NCBI RefSeq assembly: GCF_004000865.1 | Contig: NZ_BIMB01000006.1 | Coordinates: 1-64,000 of the forward strand | DNA: 64,000 nucleotides | Origin: Paenibacillus elgii NBRC 100335 | Lineage (GTDB): Bacteria; Bacillota; Bacilli; Paenibacillales; NBRC-103111 | Direction of reading: 5' to 3' | In this document: positions 43,064-51,568 of the stretch, piece after piece | How positions within the stretch are numbered: position 1 is the first letter of the stretch | How the letters are laid out: every line of letters starts with the position of its first letter | Notes under the pieces: generated by a model | What the model saw: the letters and a program-made list of their open reading frames with translations, nothing else | Told to the model about the DNA's origin: nothing | Database searches by the model: none | Translations under genes and position numbers: made by a program

Positions 43064-44176
43064 TTATAAGGCCAGCTTCAGCAGGATGCTTAATTTTCCT
43101 TCTTCCAGCCGGACGCCGGTTACTTGCAAAAACGAGGCGATATTTTGGGGGTAGATCCCCAGATCAAAGCTTTTTTCGAATTCCTCCACCGTCGTGGAGG
43201 GCAGGGAAAAGCCGTTAAACTGCATTTCCAGAATCCGGAACCGGATAAACGGTTTTTCGCTGCCGTCGTCCATCACGGCCATCTCGTAGCTTCCCCGGAT
43301 CATGACGGCAATATCGCCTTCCTGCCCGGAGGCCGATACTTGATCGGGATAGAAATGAAACGTCAGATTGCGGAACCGTTCGTTTTTTTTACGCAAAAAG
43401 TCGTTAAGCTCGCTGTCCGTCATCTGGAACGTATAATTTACCCCGTTCATGACCAGATTGCCGTTCTTGTTTTTGTCGCCGCCGGACGTTACCAGCTCGG
43501 GAAGCTGCTGCATCGCACCCGCCAGCGCCTGAAAGTACGTCTTGAACAGAGGAATGCCCTTGTTCTCCCATAGCTTGTTGAGCTCGAGCATCTGCTGAAG
43601 CAGCGCCGCCTGCTCTTTGCTATCGGCCAACTGAGCGTCCACTTCTTTTTGGAGCGCGGCAAGCCGTTCCCGCTGCTGCAAGTAACGCTCTTTCGTCCGC
43701 TGCAGGGAGGTATGGGCATCAGCCAGCTCTTTTTTGACCGAAGTCAGCCGCTGCCATGCATCCGTATGACGCTGCAGCGCTTGTTTATCGTTGCGCAGAA
43801 TCATTTGCAGATAGTCGAGCACCGACACCGCATCGGAGAACGAACCTACCGAGAACAGCAGCACCCACAGCGAATCGCGGTCGCCCATGTAATAAGAGCG
43901 GACGACTTTGGCGGCATGTATTTTCGCCTCGCTTGTGGAATGCTCCGCTTCGCGAATTTGCTGTTCTGCGCTCTGCATTTGCGCCTGGAGCTTGATTTCC
44001 TGATCGGCAATGCGGCTTAGCTCCTGATCGATCTCATAGATGGTAAGGCCTTTCTGCAGCAAGCTTCTATCCGCTTGTCCGCTCTCCGCATACGCGGAAT
44101 AGGGCCATAAGGCGGATAAACATCCGTATACCGAGAAAAGCGCAAGGATAGCCCATTGGCGTATATTCACACGCAT
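43064..44176 (-). CDS. Secreted coiled-coil protein, PcsB/CwlO-like N-terminus
   Basis: This protein of 370 residues has a signal peptide ending near AYA (residue about 30). Residues about 38-205 are a coiled coil like the N-terminal half of CwlO/PcsB/EnvC proteins (AKVVRSYYMGDRDSLWVLLF, then SDAVSVLDYLQMILRNDKQA). That half normally governs or docks NlpC/P60 or LytM hydrolases, but no hydrolase domain follows. Instead residues about 245-370 form a beta-rich domain (MTDSELNDFLRKKNERF) that loosely recalls the YpmS/DUF2140 or DUF2993 lipid-binding fold; this is a pattern guess. It may regulate a wall hydrolase encoded elsewhere. ATG 44176 follows GGGAGGG. Confidence 0.8.
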   Translation of the reverse strand: MRVNIRQWAILALFSVYGCLSALWPYSAYAESGQADRSLLQKGLTIYEIDQELSRIADQEIKLQAQMQSAEQQIREAEHSTSEAKIHAAKVVRSYYMGDRDSLWVLLFSVGSFSDAVSVLDYLQMILRNDKQALQRHTDAWQRLTSVKKELADAHTSLQRTKERYLQQRERLAALQKEVDAQLADSKEQAALLQQMLELNKLWENKGIPLFKTYFQALAGAMQQLPELVTSGGDKNKNGNLVMNGVNYTFQMTDSELNDFLRKKNERFRNLTFHFYPDQVSASGQEGDIAVMIRGSYEMAVMDDGSEKPFIRFRILEMQFNGFSLPSTTVEEFEKSFDLGIYPQNIASFLQVTGVRLEEGKLSILLKLAL

Positions 44177-44230
44177 GTCCCTCCCGTCCTTTCAACTAAA
44201 GATTATCATAGGAATGGGAAAAACATGACA

Positions 44231-44259
44231 AAAAAATTCCACGGCGCTGTGCCATGGAA
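44231..44259 (-). terminator. Terminator for the lipoprotein gene
   Basis: On the minus strand TTCCATGGC pairs with GCCGTGGAA (44251-44259 and 44237-44245), followed by T7. It separates the lipoprotein from the coiled-coil gene. Confidence 0.88.
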
Positions 44260-44273
44260 GGGCTTCCGTCACG

Positions 44274-45218
44274 TTACTTTTTGCCCGCTTGAGGCTTAGG
44301 GAGCAATCGTAAAATGTCTTCCGCATGTTTGACCTGCTTCGGTGCTTCTTTCGTAAAGGCAGGGGTCTGATTGATCTCTTGCACCTTATACGTCCATTCC
44401 ACGCTGTTTTTTGCGTCGTTTCCGCCTTCGACCGAAAAATAAAGCTTTCCGGTTTGCTCACGGATAAAACCTTGATTGTCGATCAGGATACTTAGCGTCG
44501 TAGGAGCTTCGATCTTGATCCGCTCCAGCGATTTTTTCCATTCCTCGGCTTGTCCCGTTCCGCTCAGCCCGCTGGTCATCAGCTCGTTAAGCACGGATGG
44601 CAGTGCGGCTGCGAAATATTTTGCCATGTCCTGCTTGTTCTTGTCCGTCACCGTAAGCGTAATGCGCTTCGCAGGTTCGCCCTCGGCAAGCTTCTCGTCC
44701 TTGCTGCCGGGCTCCAGCCAGTTCGGATCGACCCCTTCGAGCAGCTTGCCGATAAGGGAGGCGCTTAGCCTTCCGGTGTTCTTGAGCTTGTCCGCTTGCT
44801 TATCCAGCGGCAGCATCAAATATTCGTCCGCCTTCGTAATGGCTGGCATCTGCAGATACATTTTGTTATCTTTAAGAAGAAACGGCAGTTCGATGGGTGA
44901 GGCCGCACCTTTCGGCGTCAGTTTGACCGAGGCTTCCATTCGGACCGGATCTGCCAGCGAAACGAGCCCGCTGTATTCGAACTTGCTTTCTTTAACCAGG
45001 CCAAGCAAAGCGGCAGTTACCGGTTGCGAGCCTGAAAATAAAGAAGCGTCCAGCTTCAGCTCCGCTTCCCCGGCATATCGGTAGCTTTGGATTTGCTCCT
45101 GCTTGGCGACAGCTTGCACCAAATCCTGCTTCACCTGCTGATGATCGGTGCAGGCGGACGTGAGCAGAACAGTGCAGCTTATAAGGGCCGCGCAGAAGAT
45201 CGTTCGTGGTTTAAACAA
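44274..45218 (-). CDS. Secreted lipoprotein (LolA-like fold possible)
   Basis: This protein of 314 residues has a lipobox LLTSAC. The mature part is Lys/Glu/Leu-rich with many beta-strand patterns (YRYAGEAELKLDASLF, then MEASVKLTPKGAAS, MYLQMPAITKADEYLMLPLD), as in the DUF6612/LolA-like lipoproteins of Firmicutes; this is a fold guess. Function unknown. TTG 45218 is the start with AGGAAG upstream. A good promoter lies at 45251-45279. It is divergent from the methyltransferase. Confidence 0.8.
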   Translation of the reverse strand: MFKPRTIFCAALISCTVLLTSACTDHQQVKQDLVQAVAKQEQIQSYRYAGEAELKLDASLFSGSQPVTAALLGLVKESKFEYSGLVSLADPVRMEASVKLTPKGAASPIELPFLLKDNKMYLQMPAITKADEYLMLPLDKQADKLKNTGRLSASLIGKLLEGVDPNWLEPGSKDEKLAEGEPAKRITLTVTDKNKQDMAKYFAAALPSVLNELMTSGLSGTGQAEEWKKSLERIKIEAPTTLSILIDNQGFIREQTGKLYFSVEGGNDAKNSVEWTYKVQEINQTPAFTKEAPKQVKHAEDILRLLPKPQAGKK

Positions 45219-45250
45219 GGCTCTGCTTCCTCTCCTATTTTTCTCATCCT

Positions 45251-45279
45251 ATTATAGCGAGTGGGGGCGGTTTTGTCTT
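45251..45279 (-). promoter_or_regulatory. Promoter of the lipoprotein gene
   Basis: On the minus strand AAGACA (45274-45279) and TATAAT (45251-45256) are 17 bases apart, about 35 bases from the start codon. Confidence 0.6.
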
Positions 45280-45307
45280 TAGTAATTTGGCGAGAGGCGG
45301 TAGGCGT

Positions 45308-46435
45308 ATGAAAACGGAGCAGGCGAACGATTCCCCGCTGCTGCAAGCGATTCGGGAACAGATTGATATGCAGCCGGGCCGGGCGATTTCGTTCCGGGAC
45401 TATATGGATTTGTGCTTGTATCATCCGAGCTTGGGCTATTATATGAATTCGAATCGGAAAATCGGCCGGGCTGGCGACTTTTATACGAGCGCTTCGGTCG
45501 GCAGCGTGCTTGGCGACATGCTGGCTGCCTACCTTCGAAGCTTTGCGGAAACGCGGAGCGGCGATATCTGCTTAACAGAGTGGGGAGGGGGCGACGGAAC
45601 TTTAGCAAGACAAATGCTTGACGCCATCCGGAGCGGCTCTCCCGCGCTGTATGCGCGGCTGCGCTTCATCAGCATCGAAAAGAGCCCGGTGCACCGGAGC
45701 CTTCAATCGGAGGCGCTAGCGCCTCATATGGGGCTTGTGAGCTACCTCACAGCCGAGGAGTGGCACGCGGCAGGCCCTTGGCCCAATACGCTTGTTTTGT
45801 CCAACGAGCTGCCGGACGCCTTTCCGGTGTACCTGATCGTAAGCCGTGAAGCGGGCTGGCGGGAAATTATGGTGGGCTGGGATGACGAACAGAGCTGCCT
45901 GACGGAGGTGGAAAGACCGTTATCGGGCGGCGAGCTTGAGGCCTTTATCATCAAGGAAGCGATTCCGCCGAGAGCGGGTCAGCGGTTCGAAGTCAATTTG
46001 GACGCGCTGCGCTGGCTCCGGTCGGTTGCCGGCAGCTTGGGGAACGGCAGTGTGCTGCTGACGATCGACTACGGGCACGTGAGGGAAGAGCTTTACGCTC
46101 CGCACCGGATGAACGGAACGCTGCTGTGTTACCGGAAGCATCAGGCTTCCGATACGCCGCTGCAGTTCCCAGGCGAGCAGGACATGACCGCTCATGTCAA
46201 TTTCAGCGCGTTGATCGATGCCGGGAAGGAAGCGGGGCTGGAGCCTTCGGGCCTGCTCAGCCAGAAGCAATTTTTGCTGGAGCAGGGATTGCTGGACGAG
46301 TTGAGCGATCATGACGCCCGAGACCCGTTCTCGCCGCAGGCCCGGCGCAATCGGGCCATTCGCCAGCTGCTTCTCAGCGACCAGATGAGCGAGCTGTTTA
46401 AGGTTTTGATTCAAAAAAAAGGCGAACCGCATTGA
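45308..46435 (+). CDS. MidA/NDUFAF7-type SAM methyltransferase
   Basis: This protein of 375 residues matches the MidA/NDUFAF7 family: the N-terminal RDYMDLCLYHPSLGYYM, RAGDFYTSASVGSVLGDML, the SAM loop EWGGGDGTLARQML, LSNELPDAFPV and the end DPFSPQARRNRAIRQLL. In mitochondria the family dimethylates an arginine of complex I; the bacterial target is unknown. ATG 45308 has GAGAGGCGG upstream; the frame runs to 45287 without a better start. It ends inside a terminator. Confidence 0.92.
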   Translation: MKTEQANDSPLLQAIREQIDMQPGRAISFRDYMDLCLYHPSLGYYMNSNRKIGRAGDFYTSASVGSVLGDMLAAYLRSFAETRSGDICLTEWGGGDGTLARQMLDAIRSGSPALYARLRFISIEKSPVHRSLQSEALAPHMGLVSYLTAEEWHAAGPWPNTLVLSNELPDAFPVYLIVSREAGWREIMVGWDDEQSCLTEVERPLSGGELEAFIIKEAIPPRAGQRFEVNLDALRWLRSVAGSLGNGSVLLTIDYGHVREELYAPHRMNGTLLCYRKHQASDTPLQFPGEQDMTAHVNFSALIDAGKEAGLEPSGLLSQKQFLLEQGLLDELSDHDARDPFSPQARRNRAIRQLLLSDQMSELFKVLIQKKGEPH

Positions 46436-46455
46436 AGCTTGCGGTTCGCCTTTCT
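46418..46455. terminator. Bidirectional terminator
   Basis: AAAGGCGAACCGC (46418-46430) pairs with GCGGTTCGCCTTT (46441-46453), with A8 on the left. It lies between the convergent methyltransferase and DUF2626 genes. Confidence 0.9.
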
Positions 46456-46493
46456 TGTCTCGTATTCGCTTACTTTTTTCCGGACTGGCAGGT

Positions 46494-46724
46494 TTAGATG
46501 GACATTTTGAAAAATGACCAGTAGGTAAACCCTGTAAACGAAACAATCATGTAGCCCCAAAAAATCAATATGTAGGCACGTTCAGACAGTTTCATGTATC
46601 CTAACAGCGTGAAAATCGCCGTCTGGGCGAAAAAGATGAGCGCCATTGGAATAAAGTCGCCGGCCAACGCCATGAGCCCGATTACAAGCGTCCAGAAGCC
46701 AAGAACGCGAAACATGCGATCCAT
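46494..46724 (-). CDS. DUF2626 small membrane protein
   Basis: This protein of 76 residues has two to three membrane helices (GFWTLVIGLMALAGDFIPMA, then FTLLGYMKL and YILIFWGYMIVSFTGFTYW). It matches the DUF2626 family by N-terminal MDRMFRVLGFWT. Function unknown. The start has GGGGGA upstream and a near-consensus promoter. Confidence 0.88.
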   Translation of the reverse strand: MDRMFRVLGFWTLVIGLMALAGDFIPMALIFFAQTAIFTLLGYMKLSERAYILIFWGYMIVSFTGFTYWSFFKMSI

Positions 46725-46774
46725 CCTGTATCCCCCTCTCTTCGTTCACGATCGATACTTATGTACTATCCAAC

Positions 46775-46803
46775 ATTATAGCGAAAGCCTTCCTGCCTGT
46801 AAA
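46775..46803 (-). promoter_or_regulatory. Promoter of DUF2626 gene
   Basis: On the minus strand TTTACA (46798-46803) and TATAAT (46775-46780) are 17 bases apart. Confidence 0.75.
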
Positions 46804-47026
46804 CGCCCAATCCGTGACGAATTTTAGTCAAATTTTTAGCCCTTCGCAACATATCGTTGCCCAAATCCGCTGAAACGATGTATGACCGCCTTGAAAATTG
46901 GCAATACAAATTACTAGAAAAGTATTCTATGAACTCTACCATGGGCATAGAGATAAAGTAACGCAGCACTTTATGCATCACGAACATAGATGCGGATGAA
47001 CCTATAGGGGTTAGGAGGACGGCTTG
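46804..47026 (+). other. Non-coding upstream region of rsfA
   Basis: This A/T-rich stretch lies between the divergent DUF2626 and rsfA genes. It has the rsfA ribosome binding site AGGAGG (47013-47018) at the end. Minus-strand open frames here lack ribosome binding sites. I see no clear sigma-F or sigma-G promoter. Confidence 0.4.
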
Positions 47027-47677
47027 ATGACGGCAATCAGACAAGACGCTTGGAGCGAGGAAGACGATTTGATATTGGCGGAGGTGACGTTAAGACATAT
47101 TCGCGAAGGCAGCACGCAGCTGTCCGCTTTTGAGGAAGTGGGCGAAAAAATAGGTAGAACGGCGGCCGCTTGCGGTTTCCGCTGGAACAGCTTCGTCCGC
47201 AAGAAATACGAGGCGGCGATTCAGATCGCCAAAGCGCAGCGACAAAAAAGAAACCAGCACCGCAAGCAGGCGAGCGCGTTCGCATCCATTGCGGGCAGCG
47301 GCATGGGAGGCCCCTTGGCCTCGGAAGGCGCGGTGCGCAGCGACGGGATCGTGGAAGAGTTGTCGATCGACGCCGTTATCCGCTTTCTGCGGCAATGGAA
47401 AGGAAGCTACCAGGAAATGGTGCGGCACGTAAGGCAGCTTGAGAAGGAACTGAACGACAAGCAGGATGAGCTTGAACGGCTGCGTAATCTCAACGACGAA
47501 CTGAGCCGGCAGGTCAGCGACGTTTCGACCGATTATCGCGTCGTGAACGACGATTACAAAGCGCTTATCCAGATTATGGACCGGGCTCGCAAGCTTGCTT
47601 TTCTGGCAGAGGAAGAAGAGGAAAGCAAAACCCGCTTTAAAATGGATGAAAACGGGAATCTGGAACGGATCGAATAA
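47027..47677 (+). CDS. rsfA: RsfA family prespore transcription regulator
   Basis: This protein of 216 residues has an N-terminal Myb/SANT-like domain ([20 protein letters not shown], then [20 protein letters not shown]) and a long C-terminal coiled coil (residues about 135-170). RsfA is a prespore-specific regulator that fine-tunes sigma-F genes in B. subtilis. ATG 47027 is eight bases after AGGAGG. A terminator follows, so it is monocistronic. Confidence 0.92.
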   Translation: MTAIRQDAWSEEDDLILAEVTLRHIREGSTQLSAFEEVGEKIGRTAAACGFRWNSFVRKKYEAAIQIAKAQRQKRNQHRKQASAFASIAGSGMGGPLASEGAVRSDGIVEELSIDAVIRFLRQWKGSYQEMVRHVRQLEKELNDKQDELERLRNLNDELSRQVSDVSTDYRVVNDDYKALIQIMDRARKLAFLAEEEEESKTRFKMDENGNLERIE

Positions 47678-47703
47678 CCGGAACCGTCTCATAAAAAGGA
47701 AGG

Positions 47704-47748
47704 AACCCCCCGAATCGGGTTGCCATGAGCACCCGTTCCGGGGTTTTT
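47704..47748 (+). terminator. Terminator after rsfA
   Basis: AACCCCCCGAATCGGGT (47704-47720) pairs with ACCCGTTCCGGGGTT (47731-47745), then T-run. Confidence 0.85.
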
Positions 47749-47813
47749 GTGCGTGTCCCGCCATTTTTTGCTATGATAGACTGAACAAACTTTTAGCGCA
47801 CGGGGGAGAGACG

Positions 47814-48797
47814 ATGGGCCGGTTTACGGTGATTGGCGCAGGGGCGCTCGGAACGTTGTTTGCAGTCAAATTATCCGAAGCGGGGCACGAGGTTGAGATC
47901 GTCGTCCGCCGTGCCGAGCGGCGAGCTGAAATGGAAGCTGCAGGATTGCGCTTGATCGATGCTGTTTCCGGACCGGAGGAAAAAAGCGCTCGGGCAGTGA
48001 TTACTGCTTTTCCCCGCGTTTGCTTATGGGACGAGATGGAAGCATTCGGGGGGGAGGACGGGAGCGGGCCGCATTTTATCCTGCTAGCCGTAAAGCAATC
48101 GGCCATAACCCGGGAGCTCGGGCTGGAACTCGGACGGCGGATGGGCCCCTCGGTGTGGATCGTTTGCTTGCAGAACGGCATCGGGCATCTGGAGACGCTG
48201 GCGGCGCATGTACCGGCGGAGCGGTTACTTGCAGCTGTGACGACGGAAGGCGCGATGATCTCCTCCGCCGGGGAAGCGGTTCATACGGGGAGTGGTACGA
48301 CCTGGATAGGCGCAGCGAGGGACGAAACGGTCGAATTTTCGGAAATCGTGCAAAAAAATCTGGTTTATTGGCTGCAATTGGCAGGATTTAGCGCATCTAT
48401 GTCGAAAAACATCTCTAGCCGTATTTGGCAAAAGCTTCTTATCAATGCGGTCATCAATCCGCTCACCGCCTTGCTGCGGGTGCCGAATGGCGAGCTTCTG
48501 TGTTTGCCGGGAGCCGGCGAGCTGATGCGTGCTCTGCACGAAGAAGGGGTTGCTCTGGCGCGTGCGCTTGATATCCGGTTGGAGCCGGATCTGTGGGAGC
48601 AGCTGCTGGAGGTATGCCGGCGAACCGCAAACAACCGGTCCTCTATGCTGCAGGACATGACGGCTGGACGTGCTACGGAAATCGACGCCATTACGGGAGG
48701 ACTGCTGCGGGAAGCGGGTCGTAGCGGAATAGCGCTTCCGACGCATCTTACCGTATACCGGTTGATCAAGGCGGCGGAGGCCAGGCATCGGTCCTGA
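47814..48797 (+). CDS. panE: 2-dehydropantoate 2-reductase
   Basis: This NADPH-dependent ketopantoate reductase of the ApbA/PanE family, in pantothenate synthesis, has 327 residues. It has Rossmann VIGAGALGTLFAVKL, VVRRAERR (NADP selection), LAVKQSA, LQNGIGHLE, the catalytic Lys in WQKLLINAVINPLTAL, and a C-terminal helical domain. The frame is open to 47595, but ATG 47814 has GGGGGAGAG upstream and the family N-terminus. It lies before DUF3397 as in the B. subtilis ylbQ region. Confidence 0.93.
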   Translation: MGRFTVIGAGALGTLFAVKLSEAGHEVEIVVRRAERRAEMEAAGLRLIDAVSGPEEKSARAVITAFPRVCLWDEMEAFGGEDGSGPHFILLAVKQSAITRELGLELGRRMGPSVWIVCLQNGIGHLETLAAHVPAERLLAAVTTEGAMISSAGEAVHTGSGTTWIGAARDETVEFSEIVQKNLVYWLQLAGFSASMSKNISSRIWQKLLINAVINPLTALLRVPNGELLCLPGAGELMRALHEEGVALARALDIRLEPDLWEQLLEVCRRTANNRSSMLQDMTAGRATEIDAITGGLLREAGRSGIALPTHLTVYRLIKAAEARHRS

Positions 48798-48838
48798 CGG
48801 CTGAACATTATTATCGATTGAAATCGGGGTGATATCGC

Positions 48839-49234
48839 ATGAGTGCATTGTTTGGATGGCTGCAGCAGCTTTATACGTTTCTTGCGCTCGTCCCGTTCGT
48901 CGCATTTTTCAGTGTATGGGTTGCCGTTTACTACTATACTAAAGATAAGCGCAAAGCCACGCACCTCAGCATGGATATCACCACGTTGTTTCTTATCGGC
49001 TCCGTTGCGTTTATGAGCCGGAATTTGTTCGATTCGGGAATGGTGCTGTGGACGATCGTGCTGCTGTTTCTTGTGGCCGCCGGCTTGCTTGGAAATATGC
49101 AAACCCGGCTTAAGGGAAAGATCGATTTGATCAAAATCGCCAGAACGCTGGGACGACTTGGCTTTGTGCTGCTGACGGCATGCTATATTCTCCTGCTGTT
49201 CATTGGCATCGGCAAATATATGATCAACCCATAG
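48839..49234 (+). CDS. DUF3397 membrane protein
   Basis: This protein of 131 residues has four membrane helices (FLALVPFVAFFSVWVAVYYY, then DITTLFLIGSVAFM, LWTIVLLFLVAAGLL, FVLLTACYILLLFIGIG) and KDKRKATHLSMDITT. It matches the DUF3397 family found between panE and bshC in Bacillales. Function unknown. The usual neighbour bshC is here displaced by the opp operon. Confidence 0.88.
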   Translation: MSALFGWLQQLYTFLALVPFVAFFSVWVAVYYYTKDKRKATHLSMDITTLFLIGSVAFMSRNLFDSGMVLWTIVLLFLVAAGLLGNMQTRLKGKIDLIKIARTLGRLGFVLLTACYILLLFIGIGKYMINP

Positions 49235-49333
49235 AAGAAGATATGAAGGAATGTGCGTACATTAATTGATGGAAGACATCGTGTTTGTCTTCCTGAAGGA
49301 CAAGAGGCTGCAGACAGAATGCAAATCCGTTTT

Positions 49334-49367
49334 GCAGCATTTGACGAATAAAATGCTGCCATTTTTG
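49334..49367 (+). terminator. Terminator upstream of oppA
   Basis: GCAGCATTT (49334-49342) pairs with AAATGCTGC (49351-49359), then CATTTTTG. It closes the DUF3397 unit. Confidence 0.75.
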
Positions 49368-49397
49368 AGAGTCTAACCCAGAAGGCTCTTTATTTTT

Positions 49398-49427
49398 TTG
49401 TGATTAAACTACGAAAAGTGATATAAT
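49398..49427 (+). promoter_or_regulatory. Likely promoter of opp operon
   Basis: TTGTGA (49398-49403) and TATAAT (49422-49427) are 18 bases apart in A/T-rich DNA. A second possible extended -10 (TGTATAAT, 49493-49500) lies nearer oppA. Confidence 0.6.
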
Positions 49428-49488
49428 AATACTAAAAACTACAAAAAATGGCCAGAAACAAAAAATAACACTAGATTTTATTAACCCC

Positions 49489-49525
49489 TGGTTGTATAAT
49501 TTCTATTTGGTAACGGTTACAACCA
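49489..49525. promoter_or_regulatory. Inverted repeats in oppA leader
   Basis: TGGTTGTA (49489-49496) and TACAACCA (49518-49525) form an inverted repeat; inside it GTAAC-G-GTTAC (49510-49520) is a perfect palindrome. It overlaps the downstream TATAAT. Operator-like, binder unknown. Confidence 0.45.
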
Positions 49526-49593
49526 ACAGGGTCTTTACTTTTCCGCTGGAATCTTATATCATCAAAGGGTGTCATGTTAGGTGTGAATTCTAT

Positions 49594-49613
49594 GTCATGT
49601 TATATAACACGAC
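49594..49613. promoter_or_regulatory. 20-bp palindrome before oppA
   Basis: GTCATGTTATATAACACGAC has a perfect 12-base core TGTTATATAACA (49598-49609) and one mismatched pair in the flanks. It lies 50 bases before the oppA start. It does not match the CodY or CcpA consensus as I know them. Confidence 0.5.
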
Positions 49614-49661
49614 AGGAATTAACATATAATTACATAAATTAAAAAGGAGGAAGTCAGTCTT

Positions 49662-51323
49662 ATGAAGTATAACAAGCTTCTCGTCCTCGCATCGGTTACA
49701 GCTATGCTTGGCACAACCGTTGCGGGTTGCTCGGGCAACGCAGATAACCAACAAGCGGGGGGCACAGACAATAAAAAAGCTCCGGCTCAAGAAATTAGAA
49801 TCAACCTTGCGGCAGAACCGCCGGCAATCGACAGTTCCGTCGCAACGACGAACCCTTCCTTTACGATTCTTAACGCGGTGAACGAAGGTCTGTACCGTCT
49901 GGATGCAGAAGGCAAGCCGCAACCAGGTCTTGCGAAAGAGCTTCCGAAAATTTCTCCGGACGGTCTCGTATATACCATCACACTTCGCGACGGTTTGACA
50001 TGGGCCGACGGCTCTCCGCTGAAAGCAAGCGATTTTGTATGGGCTTACCAACGTACGTTGGACCCGGCGACAAAAGCGAAATACGCAACGATGCTCTCCT
50101 GGATCAAAGGTGGCGTTGCATTGAATAAAGCGAAGCCGGAAGAAGTGGAAGCGAAGAAAGCCGAGCTGGGCGTAAAAGCAAAAGACGACAAAACGCTTGA
50201 AATTACGCTGGAAAGACCGGTTGCGTTCTTTACTGACCAATTGGCTATGCCGCTCTTCTTCCCGCAAAAACCGGATTTTGTCAAAGCGCAAGGCGACAAA
50301 AACGGCGCCGATGCCGACAAAATTATCGGTGCGGGTCCGTTCAAAATGGAAAAATGGGACCACGAGCAGCAAATCGTTCTCGTTAAAAACGACAAGTACT
50401 GGGATGCTGCAAACGTGAAGCTGAACAAAGTAACCGTCAACGTGGTGAAAGACGCCAACACGGCTCTTAACATGTACGAGACGGACCAAGTCGACCTGAC
50501 GGAGCTTCGCGGCGAGCAGGCTAAAGCTTACCAAGGCAAGCCGGATTTGACGCTGAAGAAAGAGTTCGTAACGGGTTACCTGATGTTCCACAATTCGAAA
50601 TTCCCGGCGTTTGCGAACGCGAAAATCCGCCAAGCTCTCGGCATGGCGATTGACCGCAAAGCTTACAACGAAGTTGTCAACGGCGGAACGTCCATTCCTT
50701 CGACAGGTCTGGTTCCGGTAACCGTTCTTGACGGCAACAAGCAGGAATTCCGTAAAGTAGCGGGTGATACTGAACCTGCTTTCGATGTGGCAAAAGCGAA
50801 GCAACTCATGGCTGAAGGCTTGAAAGAGCTGAACATGACTTCCTTGCCGAAATTCAAGCTGACGGCTGACGATACCGAAGGCGCGAAAAAGACGATTGAG
50901 TTCGTTCAAGCTCAATGGAAGCAGAACCTTGGGGTTGACGTTGACGGCGAGCCGCTGCCTTTCGCACTGCGCGTGAAAAACATGCAGGAGAACAACTTCG
51001 ATGCTTTGTTCGCACTGTGGGGCGCCGACTACAACGATCCGATGACGTTCCTCGACATGTGGCTGTCCGACAACAAATCCTTCAACTATGTAGCATACAA
51101 CAACAAAGCGTATGACGATTTGGTCAAAGGCGCCGACAAAGAAGTCGACTTGGCGAAACGTTCCAAAATGCTGGTTGATGCCGAGAAGCAGCTGATGGCT
51201 GATCTTCCGATTTCTCCGCTTTACTTCCGTACGAGACCTTACGCGAAGAAACCGAACGTAGAAGGCCTGATTTTGCCGCCTATGTCCAAAGAGTGGGAAC
51301 TGAAGTGGGTTTCCATTAAGTAA
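49662..51323 (+). CDS. oppA: Oligopeptide-binding lipoprotein OppA
   Basis: This protein of 553 residues is the extracellular substrate-binding protein of an Opp-type ABC importer. It has a lipobox TVAGC after the signal, then the SBP_bac_5 layout: SFTILNAVNEGLYRLDAEGK, GLTWADGSPLKASDFVWAYQ and ALWGADYNDPMTFLDMWLS. It precedes oppBCDF with a terminator and long hairpin between, a common way of making more binding protein than permease. The start follows AAAAAGGAGG. Codon use is biased to frequent codons, as expected for an abundant protein. Confidence 0.96.
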   Translation: MKYNKLLVLASVTAMLGTTVAGCSGNADNQQAGGTDNKKAPAQEIRINLAAEPPAIDSSVATTNPSFTILNAVNEGLYRLDAEGKPQPGLAKELPKISPDGLVYTITLRDGLTWADGSPLKASDFVWAYQRTLDPATKAKYATMLSWIKGGVALNKAKPEEVEAKKAELGVKAKDDKTLEITLERPVAFFTDQLAMPLFFPQKPDFVKAQGDKNGADADKIIGAGPFKMEKWDHEQQIVLVKNDKYWDAANVKLNKVTVNVVKDANTALNMYETDQVDLTELRGEQAKAYQGKPDLTLKKEFVTGYLMFHNSKFPAFANAKIRQALGMAIDRKAYNEVVNGGTSIPSTGLVPVTVLDGNKQEFRKVAGDTEPAFDVAKAKQLMAEGLKELNMTSLPKFKLTADDTEGAKKTIEFVQAQWKQNLGVDVDGEPLPFALRVKNMQENNFDALFALWGADYNDPMTFLDMWLSDNKSFNYVAYNNKAYDDLVKGADKEVDLAKRSKMLVDAEKQLMADLPISPLYFRTRPYAKKPNVEGLILPPMSKEWELKWVSIK

Positions 51324-51372
51324 TCCGTTTCTCCCGATGAACTATAGTAAGTAGTGGCTGATTCGTCAACGA

Positions 51373-51411
51373 GGGGGCCGTTCTGATCTTTGGAACGGCT
51401 CCGATTTTTTC
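51373..51411 (+). terminator. Terminator between oppA and oppB
   Basis: GGGGGCCGTTC (51373-51383) pairs with GAACGGCTCC (51393-51402), then GATTTTTT. Partial read-through would lower permease synthesis relative to OppA. Confidence 0.8.
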
Positions 51412-51445
51412 TGTACGCTTTGCCCTCTGTTCGGAGGAAGCGGAG

Positions 51446-51496
51446 CTGCTTCGCAAACATAGTCTTGCTTTGGAGCGGTCTATGCTTGCGAAGCAG
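51446..51496 (+). repeat. Long hairpin in oppA-oppB gap
   Basis: CTGCTTCGCAAACATAG (51446-51462) pairs with CTATGCTTGCGAAGCAG (51480-51496), 16 of 17 bases, and pairing extends outward with wobble pairs and a bulge. No T-run follows. It may be an RNA processing or stability element for the split operon. Confidence 0.65.
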
Positions 51497-51568
51497 TTCG
51501 GCTGTTTCCAATCGAGCCTTTTCGAGCCTTGCTGCTTGTCTTTTTTGAATTAGTTCAGGAGGTGTGCC

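Noticed and set aside
46766-47044. Minus-strand 92-residue frame before rsfA
   Set aside because: No ribosome binding site, overlaps the rsfA start and the promoter of the DUF2626 gene.
49590-50915. 441-residue minus-strand frame over oppA
   Set aside because: Antisense shadow; Phe/Arg-rich composition typical of reversed high-bias codons.
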